Source of the DNA: Bacteroides sp.
GTDB taxonomy: Bacteria; Bacteroidota; Bacteroidia; Bacteroidales; Bacteroidaceae
Assembly (NCBI GenBank): GCA_030529405.1
Contig: JAUMWZ010000101.1
Span: 1 to 6,047, forward strand
DNA length: 6,047 nt
Direction of reading: 5' to 3'
In this document: positions 1-6,047 of the stretch, piece after piece
Layout: each line of letters starts with the position of its first letter
How positions within the stretch are numbered: position 1 is the first letter of the stretch
The notes under the pieces: model-generated
Databases searched by the model: none
What the model saw: only the letters and a program-made list of their open reading frames with translations
What the model was told of the DNA's origin: nothing
Made by a program: the position numbers and the translations under genes

Positions 1-14
1 GAAACCTTTTCTTG

Positions 15-44
15 GTTCTTCTTTTCAGTTATGAAAAGAAGAAC
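15..44. repeat. Perfect 12-bp inverted repeat (hairpin), 6-base loop
   Basis: The left arm GTTCTTCTTTTC (15-26) is exactly complementary to the right arm GAAAAGAAGAAC (33-44), with loop AGTTAT (27-32). The left arm is almost all pyrimidine and the right almost all purine. Neither strand has a U-run after the stem, so it is not a standard intrinsic terminator. It may be the 3' stem of a transcript whose gene lies left of the window, an RNA structure, or a protein-binding palindrome. Confidence 0.75.
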
Positions 45-403
45 ATATAAGACAAGAGGAGAGAAGAAGAATGAATAAAAATAAGAAGGTTGATACTAGC
101 AAAATATCACATTATAAGTGTACTGAACCATAATAAAAGGCAAATTCTTATTTGTATGTAATAGAGAAAAGTGTTCTGTATATCTTCTTTGCAAACGGTG
201 TATGGTTTATGTATCAGCTATATATAGTTTGTTTCTTGTTCATATATAATTTGTAGGCAGGCTGTATATGGTTTGCAGGGGAGAGTATAATGTGGTTTGT
301 ATTGGTTCAATATTGTGTTCTTTGTGTTTAGCTTTTTGTGTTAGTGGTGTCTATATGTATGTATTGCATTGCTTAGGCTATTAAAAAACTCATTATAAAC
401 TTC

Positions 404-431
404 TTTGTTCGCAAAAAAAGATAGATATTTG
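404..431 (+). promoter_or_regulatory. Possible Bacteroidetes-type promoter of the LysE-prfC operon
   Basis: A TTTG at 404-407 could be a -33 element and GATATTTG at 424-431 a near match to the -7 consensus TAnnTTTG (first base differs). The 16-base spacer is shorter than the usual 19-21. The -7-like box ends only four bases before the ATG at 436, so initiation here would give a very short leader or a leaderless message. No better match to the consensus was found between 1 and 435, so this is a weak call. Confidence 0.3.
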
Positions 432-435
432 CAGT

Positions 436-1077
436 ATGGTAGAGTTTACGACAATAGTAGATATTCTGGTTAAGGGCTTCGTAATAGGGGTTGCTGTGTC
501 TGCTCCGTTCGGCCCTGTCGGAGTTTTATGTGTTCAGCGAACACTCAATAAAGGACGTTGGTACGGATTTGTAACAGGCGTTGGGGCAACAGTTAGCGAT
601 GTTCTTTATGCTTTAGTAACGGGTATGGGCATGAGTGCCGTTGTTGATTATATTGACAAGAATATGTTTTATCTTCAGCTTATAGGGAGTGTTATGTTGC
701 TTCTGTTTGGTATATACACATTCCGTAGCAATCCTGTGAAGTCAGTAAGACCTACCTCGCCAAAGAAAGGCTCATATTTCAATAACTTCTTAACTGCCTT
801 TTTGGTTACTTTGTCTAATCCGCTTATCATGATACTATTTATCGGACTTTTTGCGCGACTAGCTTTTGTACAGCCGGGAGTATTGCTCTATGAACGATTG
901 ACGGGATATTTGGGAATAGCAATAGGAGCTTTGAGCTGGTGGCTATTCATCACATATACGATAGGTAAACTTCGCAACCAATTCAATATTAAAGGAATTC
1001 TGGTAATAAACCGCTTTGTTGGCGGGGTGGTTATGGCAGCATCTATTATAGGTATCATATATGCGTTTACTGCATAA
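436..1077 (+). CDS. LysE/RhtB-family inner-membrane exporter
   Basis: A 213-residue, strongly hydrophobic protein of the LysE/RhtB translocator superfamily, whose characterised members export amino acids or related small metabolites using the proton gradient. About six membrane segments can be drawn: roughly residues 10-33, 44-66, 77-96, 115-140, 157-177 and 187-212. The family signature sits near the N-terminus: SAPFGP at 22-27, then G48, G50, D55 and Y58 in the second segment; a second family element, SNPL, lies at 127-130. Length matches the usual 200-220 residues. The ATG is the natural start because the first membrane helix begins about nine residues later; there is no Shine-Dalgarno sequence. 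It is the first gene of the inferred operon, 31 bases before the DUF4924 gene. The substrate cannot be deduced; within LysE-type proteins substrates vary widely. Confidence 0.9.
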   Translation: MVEFTTIVDILVKGFVIGVAVSAPFGPVGVLCVQRTLNKGRWYGFVTGVGATVSDVLYALVTGMGMSAVVDYIDKNMFYLQLIGSVMLLLFGIYTFRSNPVKSVRPTSPKKGSYFNNFLTAFLVTLSNPLIMILFIGLFARLAFVQPGVLLYERLTGYLGIAIGALSWWLFITYTIGKLRNQFNIKGILVINRFVGGVVMAASIIGIIYAFTA

Positions 1078-1108
1078 TGATAAACTAATCCATTATAAAT
1101 AGTTTCTT

Positions 1109-1651
1109 ATGAATTACATTGCTAAGAGTCTTAAAGAGAAAAATATAGCAGAGTATCTTATTTATATGTGGCAAGAGGAGGACATAATACGTTCTAACGA
1201 TTGCAACATGGATAAGATAGAGAAGAGTGTCATAAGCATTTATCCCGACGACAAGAAGGAGGAGATGATAGAATGGTATTCTAATCTGACAAATATGATG
1301 ATTGAAGAAGGAGTGAGAGAGAAAGGACACATACAGATAAATAATAATGTGATAATAAAACTTACTGACCTTCACAATCAATTGTCTGCATCTTCAAAGT
1401 TTCCTTACTACACCTCAGCATACTATAAAGCTCTGCCTTACATCGTGGAGCTAAGAAATAAGAACGGAAATAAAGATGTTGCTGAACTGCACACTTGCTT
1501 TGAAGCAATATATGGTGTGCTACTTTTGAAAGTTCAGAAAAAAGAAATAAGTGCAGAAACATTAACTGCTGTCGAGAAGATTACAAACTTTGTGTCTATG
1601 CTGGCTAATTATTACGAAAAAGAACAAAAAGGAGAACTAAATTTCGATTAG
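1109..1651 (+). CDS. DUF4924-family protein, function unknown
   Basis: A 180-residue soluble, probably all-helical protein with no signal peptide or membrane segment. I recognise it as DUF4924, an uncharacterised family I know from Bacteroidetes. Conserved-looking blocks are an N-terminal NIAEYLIYMWQEED stretch (residues 12-25), an EGVREKGHIQINNN block at about 67-80, FPYYTSAYYKALPYIVELR at about 98-116, and a C-terminal CFEAIYGVLLLKVQKKEIS block at about 129-147. It is charged and rich in Glu and Lys, with no nucleotide-binding or metal-binding motif visible. Length agrees with family members as I remember them. It sits between an exporter and rfbD; its stop codon is one base from the rfbD ATG, so the two are probably translationally coupled. 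No function should be inferred from the name. Confidence 0.88.
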   Translation: MNYIAKSLKEKNIAEYLIYMWQEEDIIRSNDCNMDKIEKSVISIYPDDKKEEMIEWYSNLTNMMIEEGVREKGHIQINNNVIIKLTDLHNQLSASSKFPYYTSAYYKALPYIVELRNKNGNKDVAELHTCFEAIYGVLLLKVQKKEISAETLTAVEKITNFVSMLANYYEKEQKGELNFD

Positions 1652-1652
1652 T

Positions 1653-2498
1653 ATGCGTGTGTTGGTAACAGGCTCTAACGGTCAGTTGGGCAATGAGATA
1701 AAGAAAATATCTAAAGACTCTAATCATAGCTTTATATTCACTGATTTGGGGCAACTTGACGTTTGCTGTGAGGAAAAAGTAAGAGAGTTTTTTGCTGAAA
1801 ACAATATAGATGCGGTAATAAATTGTGCTGCATACACGGCTGTTGATAGAGCAGAAGACGACAGACAAAAGGCTTTTGAGGTAAATAGTATAGCTCCTAA
1901 GAATCTAGCTGTTGTTGCAAATAGGTATGGAGTAAGGCTGATACACGTGTCTACTGACTATGTTTTTGACGGAAAGAAAAACATTCCGTATGAAGAGGAA
2001 GACAGTGTGAATCCACTTTGTGTATATGGCGAAACTAAGTTGAGAGGGGAAGAAAACGTAATAAATAATTGCGAAAACTCAGTAGTTGTAAGAACAGCAT
2101 GGCTTTTCTCTTCTTTTGGCAACAACTTTGTGAAGAAGATGGTTGAACTGTCTGATAAACAAGAAGTGATAAAAGTAGTGTCTTGCCAACAAGGAACGCC
2201 AACTTATGCAGCAGACTTAGCACATGTTCTTGTAAAGCTGGTAGAGAGAAAAGATGTAAGAGGTATATTCCACTTTAGCAATGAGGGAGTTTGCTCTTGG
2301 TATGACCTTGCTTGTGAGGTTATGGAATGTATAGGTGTGCCAAAAACTAAGGTCGTTTCTGTTGCTAATAATGAATATCCGCAGAAGGCACAAAGGCCTG
2401 TGTATTCGGCACTTGATAAGACAAAAATAAAAAATACTTTAGGCATTGAAGTCAGGAAATGGCAAGATGCACTAAGAGATTGCATAGATTTATTATAA
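1653..2498 (+). CDS. rfbD: dTDP-4-dehydrorhamnose reductase
   Basis: A 281-residue extended short-chain dehydrogenase (RmlD type). It catalyses the last step of dTDP-L-rhamnose synthesis, reducing dTDP-4-dehydro-L-rhamnose with NAD(P)H in the cytoplasm; the product feeds surface polysaccharide or glycan synthesis. The Rossmann nucleotide motif GSNGQLG is at 7-13. STDYVFDG at 100-107 and VYGETK at 124-129 supply the Thr-Tyr-Lys active-site set as T101, Y125 and K129, with the same 24- and 28-residue spacing as T104/Y128/K132 of the Salmonella enzyme. Other family marks are CAAYTAVDRAE (58-68) and the C-terminal RPVYSALD. The length is normal. The ATG follows the DUF4924 stop by one base; an AAAGGAG string at 1628-1634 lies too far upstream (18 bases) to be a typical ribosome site. 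The partner genes rfbA, rfbB and rfbC are not in the window. Confidence 0.95.
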   Translation: MRVLVTGSNGQLGNEIKKISKDSNHSFIFTDLGQLDVCCEEKVREFFAENNIDAVINCAAYTAVDRAEDDRQKAFEVNSIAPKNLAVVANRYGVRLIHVSTDYVFDGKKNIPYEEEDSVNPLCVYGETKLRGEENVINNCENSVVVRTAWLFSSFGNNFVKKMVELSDKQEVIKVVSCQQGTPTYAADLAHVLVKLVERKDVRGIFHFSNEGVCSWYDLACEVMECIGVPKTKVVSVANNEYPQKAQRPVYSALDKTKIKNTLGIEVRKWQDALRDCIDLL

Positions 2499-2505
2499 AC
2501 AATAT

Positions 2506-4080
2506 ATGGCAGACAAAACAGAAATACAAAGACGACGAACATTTGCTATTATTGCTCACCCCGATGCAGGTAAGACTTCCTTGACAGAGAAGCTACTTTT
2601 GTTTGGGGGGCAAATACAAGTAGCAGGAGCTGTGAAGAGTAACAAGATAAAAAAGAGTGCAACTTCCGACTGGATGGAGATTGAAAAACAGAGAGGTATA
2701 TCTGTGACAACATCTGTGATGGAATTTGATTATAAGGACTATAAGGTTAATATTCTTGATACTCCAGGACACCAAGACTTTGCAGAAGATACATACAGAA
2801 CGCTGACTGCCGTAGATAGCGTTATAATTGTTGTTGATGGTGCGAAAGGGGTAGAAACACAAACTCGAAAGTTGATGGAAGTTTGTAGAATGCGTAAGAC
2901 TCCTGTCATCATCTTTGTGAACAAAATGGATAGAGAAGGTAAAGAGCCTTTCGATATACTAGATGAGCTTGAAGCGGAACTTATGATTAAGGTGCGCCCA
3001 CTTTCTTGGCCAATAGAACAAGGGGCGAGATTTAGAGGAGTGTATAATATATATGAGGATAAGCTAGACTTATTTCAAGCATCAAAACAAGTGGTAACGG
3101 AGAAAATTGAGGTTGATATAAATTCTGAGGAACTTGACAAACAAATAACTAAACCACTAGCTGATAAGCTGAGAGAAGAACTAGAGATGATAGAAGCGGT
3201 ATATCCAGAGTTTGATGTTGAAACATATCTTGCTGGCGACTGTGCGCCTGTTTTCTTCGGCTCAGCACTTAATAACTTTGGGGTGGAAGAACTATTGAAC
3301 TGTTTTGTAGAAATAGCCCCAAGTCCACGCCCTGTTAATGCTGAAGAGAGAGAAGTACGTCCTGAAGAGCAAAAGTTCACAGGGTTTATCTTCAAGATAA
3401 CTGCCAATATAGACCCTAACCACCGTTCGTGCGTTGCCTTTTGCAAGGTTTGTTCGGGCAGATTTGAGCGTAATGCACCTTACTACCATGTTAGGCATGG
3501 GAAAACAATGCGCTTTTCTTCGCCTACACAATTTATGGCTCAACGCAAGACAACTGTAGACGAAGCTTATGCAGGAGATATAATTGGTCTGCCAGATAAT
3601 GGCACTTTCAAAATAGGAGATACACTAACAGCGGGAGAAATACTGCATTTTAGAGGTCTGCCAAGCTTCTCGCCAGAAATGTTTAAGTACATCGAAAATG
3701 CTGACCCTATGAAACAAAAGCAATTAGCAAAGGGAATTGACCAGCTAATGGACGAGGGCGTTGCTCAACTTTTTGTTAATCAATTTAATGGGAGAAAGAT
3801 TATTGGCACGGTAGGTCAGTTGCAGTTTGAAGTGATACAATATAGGTTGCAAAATGAATACAATGCATCTTGTAGATGGGAGCCTCTCAGTCTTTACAAA
3901 GCGTGTTGGATAGAAAGTGATGACCCTGCAGAACTTGAAAACTTTAAGAAGAGAAAATATCAGTACATGTCTAAGGATAGAGATGGAAGAGATGTGTTCT
4001 TGGCAGATTCATCATACGTTTTGCAGATGGCACAACAAGATTTTAAGAAGATAAAGTTCCATTTCACAAGTGAATTTTGA
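2506..4080 (+). CDS. prfC: Peptide chain release factor 3 (RF3)
   Basis: A 524-residue translational GTPase (E. coli RF3 is 529) that removes RF1/RF2 from the ribosome after peptide release. The GTPase motifs are complete: P-loop AHPDAGKT at 17-24, switch I RGISVTTS at 63-70, DTPGHQDF at 85-92, NKMD at 139-142, and FFGSAL near residue 250 as G5. The set DAGKT/RGISV/SDWMEIEKQRG distinguishes RF3 from EF-G and TypA. The C-terminal part has the RF3-type stretch QLFVNQFNGRKIIGTVGQLQFEV followed by EYNASCRWEP. It starts 7 bases after rfbD with no Shine-Dalgarno sequence, and is the last gene of the inferred operon. The TGA stop is followed at once by a second in-frame TGA (4081-4083). No hairpin terminator is evident after it, so some readthrough toward the OmpA gene is possible. 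Confidence 0.97.
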   Translation: MADKTEIQRRRTFAIIAHPDAGKTSLTEKLLLFGGQIQVAGAVKSNKIKKSATSDWMEIEKQRGISVTTSVMEFDYKDYKVNILDTPGHQDFAEDTYRTLTAVDSVIIVVDGAKGVETQTRKLMEVCRMRKTPVIIFVNKMDREGKEPFDILDELEAELMIKVRPLSWPIEQGARFRGVYNIYEDKLDLFQASKQVVTEKIEVDINSEELDKQITKPLADKLREELEMIEAVYPEFDVETYLAGDCAPVFFGSALNNFGVEELLNCFVEIAPSPRPVNAEEREVRPEEQKFTGFIFKITANIDPNHRSCVAFCKVCSGRFERNAPYYHVRHGKTMRFSSPTQFMAQRKTTVDEAYAGDIIGLPDNGTFKIGDTLTAGEILHFRGLPSFSPEMFKYIENADPMKQKQLAKGIDQLMDEGVAQLFVNQFNGRKIIGTVGQLQFEVIQYRLQNEYNASCRWEPLSLYKACWIESDDPAELENFKKRKYQYMSKDRDGRDVFLADSSYVLQMAQQDFKKIKFHFTSEF

Positions 4081-4172
4081 TGATACTTAGGGAAAAGAGT
4101 ACTATATTACTGCAAAATGAAAGGTTTTTTCTTAAAAAGATGTAATAATAACAAGAAAAGAAAGAGGATAAT

Positions 4173-4204
4173 TTTGCTCAATATGGTTTATTATTATATA
4201 TTTG
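4173..4204 (+). promoter_or_regulatory. Bacteroidetes-type promoter of the OmpA gene
   Basis: TTTG at 4173-4176 (-33 element) and TATATTTG at 4197-4204 (-7 element, exact match to TAnnTTTG) are separated by 20 bases, matching the known Bacteroides sigma-ABfr consensus. Transcription would start near 4210, leaving a leader of about 75-80 bases. The final 25 bases of that leader are almost pure A/T (about 4261-4283), as is common before highly expressed genes in this phylum, which initiate without a Shine-Dalgarno sequence. An AAGGA at 4254-4258 is about 29 bases from the ATG and too far to act as one. Confidence 0.8.
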
Positions 4205-4287
4205 CGGTAACATAAACATACTATTACAAACGCTTTATAAGCTTAAGAATAGAAAGGAAACAATTTTATTAATTAATATTTTTGAGA

Positions 4288-5445
4288 ATGAAAAAGACTA
4301 TTTTCGCTGCGGGTTTATTACTCGCTTCAGTTTCTGCGATAGCACAAACTAATGAAGGCACAGTGTTGCGCCACAAATATGAAACTAACACATTCTTCCA
4401 AAACTGGTTCATCGGTGCTGCTGGTGGTCTTAACCTTTATATGGGTGACTACGATAGCAACATCAAATTTGACAAACGTCTTGCTCCTGCTTTGGATGTA
4501 AGTTTAGGTAAATGGATTACTCCTGTATCTGGTATTCGTCTTCAATATGCAGGTTTGGAAGCTAAGGGTCGTACTGAAAACCTTCAAACTAACCCATTCT
4601 GCAATACTGAAACATGTTCTATGAAAGCTAACAAGGAGTTCAACTTCCACAATCTTCACTTTGACTACATGTTTAACATTAGCAACGCACTTTGTGGATA
4701 CAACGAACACAGAGTTTGGAACCTAATTCCTTACGCAGGATTTGGTTGGGCACAAGCGTACAAAGGTGATGTGAAGAACAATGAATTTGCTGCTAACTTT
4801 GGTTTATTGAATACATTCCGTTTAGGTAAACGCGTAGATTTAACTCTTGAAGCTCGTCAATTATTGACTAAAGACGCATTTGATGGCGATGTTATGGGGT
4901 CAAAATATGATGGTATGACTTCAGTTACTTTAGGTCTTAGCTTCAAACTAGGTAAGACTAACTTTGAAAAGGTAACAAGAATCGAACCAATCGACTTAAC
5001 TCCATACAATGATCAAATCAACAGCTTGAGAGCACAAAACGGAAGATTAGCTTCAGAAAACAAACAACTTGCTGACGAACTTCTTGCTGCAAAAAACCGT
5101 AAGGTTGAGCCTAAGACTGTTGTGTTCGCATCTCCAGTAGCTCTATTCTTCAAGATTGGTAAGGCTAAACTTGATGCTAAGGGTCTTGTAAATCTTGAGT
5201 ACTATGCTAACTTGATTAAGTCTGCAGAAGGTAAAGTATTTACTATTGTAGGTTCTGCTGATAAGGTAACTGGTAACAAGGCTTACAACCAAAAGCTAAG
5301 CGAAAAGCGTGCTGATTACGTATATGATATGTTGATCAACAAGTTTGGTGTTCCTGCTGACCGTTTGGTTAAGAAAGCAGAAGGCGACACAAATAATCGC
5401 TTCAAACAAGCTCTTCTTAACCGTGTAGTTATTCTTGAACCATAA
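4288..5445 (+). CDS. OmpA-family outer-membrane protein, peptidoglycan-binding
   Basis: A 385-residue precursor with a signal peptide (KK at 2-3, hydrophobic 5-15, likely cleavage after A19 in SAIA-Q). Residues about 35-222 look like an OmpA-type beta-barrel, with alternating aromatic/hydrophobic strands and Gly-rich turns. Residues about 239-270 form a short charged coiled-coil linker (INSLRAQNGRLASENKQLADELL). The C-terminal OmpA domain spans about 277-385 and carries the peptidoglycan-binding pattern N-x2-LS-x2-RA-x2-V-x3-L exactly at 334-349; D325 and R341 correspond to the conserved diaminopimelate-contacting Asp and Arg. It would tether the outer membrane to the cell wall and resembles the Porphyromonas gingivalis Omp40/41 pair. 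I chose ATG 4288 over an in-frame TTG at 4282 because it gives a canonical signal peptide. Codons are noticeably different from the operon genes (few ATA and AGA, more ATC, AAC, GGT and CGT), suggesting high expression. It has its own promoter and terminator. Unusual: three cysteines (105, 110, 136) in the barrel half. Confidence 0.93.
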   Translation: MKKTIFAAGLLLASVSAIAQTNEGTVLRHKYETNTFFQNWFIGAAGGLNLYMGDYDSNIKFDKRLAPALDVSLGKWITPVSGIRLQYAGLEAKGRTENLQTNPFCNTETCSMKANKEFNFHNLHFDYMFNISNALCGYNEHRVWNLIPYAGFGWAQAYKGDVKNNEFAANFGLLNTFRLGKRVDLTLEARQLLTKDAFDGDVMGSKYDGMTSVTLGLSFKLGKTNFEKVTRIEPIDLTPYNDQINSLRAQNGRLASENKQLADELLAAKNRKVEPKTVVFASPVALFFKIGKAKLDAKGLVNLEYYANLIKSAEGKVFTIVGSADKVTGNKAYNQKLSEKRADYVYDMLINKFGVPADRLVKKAEGDTNNRFKQALLNRVVILEP

Positions 5446-5504
5446 GAAACTCGCGTTACTGAATTGATAAAACAGTAAATTAGGGATTATATTCCTTGAA
5501 ATAT

Positions 5505-5538
5505 AAAAGGGTGAGAAATGAAAGTTTCTTACCCTTTT
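5505..5538 (+). terminator. Intrinsic terminator of the OmpA gene
   Basis: A 14-bp stem pairs AAAAGGGTGAGAAA (5505-5518) with TTTCTTACCCTTTT (5525-5538), with a single G-T wobble and loop TGAAAG. The 3' arm ends in TTTT and continues CTTGTT. It begins 60 bases after the OmpA stop. The A-run on its left side means it could also stop transcription arriving from the right on the minus strand. Confidence 0.85.
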
Positions 5539-5662
5539 CTTGTTATGGTGTTGTTTGTTGTCTGCTTTTTATGTGAGATGTGTTTGACGTTGATTTTTAT
5601 ATTGTTATGCTGAGAACTCTATTAGAACATCTCTTTCTTGCTGTCTTTTGTAAAAAGATTCA

Positions 5663-5794
5663 TTTCTCAGTAGTATATTCCTTTTGAAAACATAGATTAT
5701 ATATGTGTATCTCTTAATGTAAATTCTTTCCTTCAGATAGTACGGTTTGTGTGAGAGGTGTAGTAAATCTGTGTGGGCTTTGTTTTTTCTCTTT
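5663..5794. repeat. Degenerate tandem repeat, copy 1
   Basis: Aligned by eye with copy 2 at a constant offset of 198 bases up to about 5777 and 197 thereafter (one single-base indel). About 117 of 144 compared positions agree in my hand count, including identical blocks CTCTTAATGT (5711-5720), TTGTGTGAGAG (5747-5757) and GTTTTTTCTCTTT (5782-5794). Similarity fades before 5663 and becomes patchy after 5794. Confidence 0.7.
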
Positions 5795-5860
5795 AGGGAA
5801 TGTTAGATATGTTTCGTGATATAAGAAAAAATTGTTTTGGGGAATATATTATATCTCTTG

Positions 5861-5991
5861 TTTTTCAGTTGTATATCCCTTTTGAACAGGTTTATTAGAT
5901 ATAGGTGCCTCTTAATGTCATTTCTTTCTTTGAAGTAGTATGACTTGTGTGAGAGATGTAATAAATATGTGTGGTTTTGTTTTTTCTCTTT
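5861..5991. repeat. Degenerate tandem repeat, copy 2
   Basis: Partner of the copy at 5663-5794. The shared blocks are CTCTTAATGT (5909-5918), TTGTGTGAGAG (5945-5955) and GTTTTTTCTCTTT (5979-5991). Differences are scattered substitutions plus one missing G in the G-run near 5974, as expected of an old duplication without coding constraint. Weak similarity may continue to the window end, for example TGATA at 6016-6020 against 5817-5821, so the unit may be a full 198 bp and the array may extend beyond the window. Confidence 0.7.
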
Positions 5992-6047
5992 TTGAATTGG
6001 TATGTATTACTTGTTTGATAGGCATAGTAAATATTTGTTGTTTCTTT

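Larger units (their letters stand above)
1..435. other. Gene-free upstream region
   Basis: No open reading frame of credible length or recognisable family lies here on either strand. The first 100 bases are purine-rich on the plus strand after a perfect inverted repeat (15-44). From about 150 onward the plus strand becomes T/G-rich and poor in C, with recurring short strings such as TATATGGTTTG and TGTGGTTTG. I see no tRNA-like or riboswitch-like fold. The last 35 bases probably contain the promoter of the first operon gene. The region resembles the long T/G-rich non-coding stretch at the right end of the window in composition, but I could not align the two convincingly. Confidence 0.7.
5446..6047. 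other. Gene-free downstream region with terminator and tandem repeat
   Basis: After the OmpA stop there is no credible coding sequence on either strand; stops are frequent in all frames I followed. The stretch holds the terminator hairpin (5505-5538) and then about 500 bases that are T/G-rich and C-poor on the plus strand, including two copies of a degenerate repeat (5663-5794 and 5861-5991). No promoter matching TTTG/TAnnTTTG and no tRNA-like fold was found. The next gene must lie beyond the window. Confidence 0.7.

Noticed and set aside
31..78. 15-codon ORF starting in the hairpin loop
   Set aside because: Very short, lysine/arginine-rich because of the purine tract, and without any start signal.
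335..350. Short match between the left flank and the downstream repeat (TTTGTGTTAGTGGTGT against 5746-5761)
   Set aside because: Only about 14 of 16 bases agree, in T/G-rich sequence, and the similarity does not extend on either side; chance is sufficient.
1085..1381. Minus-strand ORF of 98 codons over the DUF4924 gene
   Set aside because: It lies opposite a recognisable family gene, its product is a hydrophobic low-complexity string with no family resemblance, and it has no promoter or start signal.
3075..3446. Minus-strand ORF of 123 codons inside prfC
   Set aside because: It is the antisense shadow of a highly conserved gene; the Ser/Leu-rich translation reflects the complement of Glu/Lys codons.
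4119..4140. Possible terminator after prfC (T-run then A-run)
   Set aside because: The pairing is only about five A-T pairs with no G/C core and no convincing U-tail, so it is too weak to call.
4282..4287. TTG at 4282 as the OmpA start
   Set aside because: It would add only two residues before a normal signal peptide starting at ATG 4288; ATG is far more likely.

Overview
The window looks like chromosomal DNA from a low-GC member of the Bacteroidales (Bacteroidetes), plausibly Prevotellaceae or a close relative. Three things point there: a DUF4924-type protein, a family I know only from this phylum; a textbook Bacteroidetes promoter (TTTG, 20-base spacer, TAnnTTTG) in front of an outer-membrane gene; and an OmpA-like protein resembling the Porphyromonas/Prevotella major OmpA proteins. 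Shine-Dalgarno sequences are mostly absent, as expected for the phylum. Genus cannot be fixed from sequence reading alone.

Layout. Bases 1-435 hold no convincing gene; they contain a perfect 12-bp inverted repeat near the left edge and a T/G-rich AT-biased stretch, ending in a possible promoter for the first gene. Bases 436-4080 are four tightly packed plus-strand genes with gaps of 31, 1 and 7 bases, very probably one operon: a LysE/RhtB-type membrane exporter, a DUF4924 protein of unknown function, dTDP-4-dehydrorhamnose reductase (rfbD/rmlD) and peptide chain release factor 3 (prfC). Bases 4081-4287 carry a strong promoter and A/T-rich leader for a separately transcribed, probably abundant OmpA-family outer-membrane protein (4288-5445), closed by a clear hairpin terminator at 5505-5538. 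Bases 5446-6047 have no gene but contain a diverged tandem repeat, two roughly 130-bp copies about 198 bp apart with roughly 80% identity by hand alignment.

How the genes relate. RmlD makes dTDP-L-rhamnose for surface polysaccharide, the OmpA protein anchors the outer membrane to peptidoglycan, and the exporter sits in the inner membrane, so three genes concern the envelope. RF3 recycles release factors at translation termination and has no obvious link to them; the operon is best read as a conserved housekeeping cluster rather than a dedicated pathway. I found no tRNA, rRNA, CRISPR array, insertion sequence or defence system. The main unexplained items are the downstream tandem repeat, the left-edge inverted repeat and the unknown role of the DUF4924 protein.
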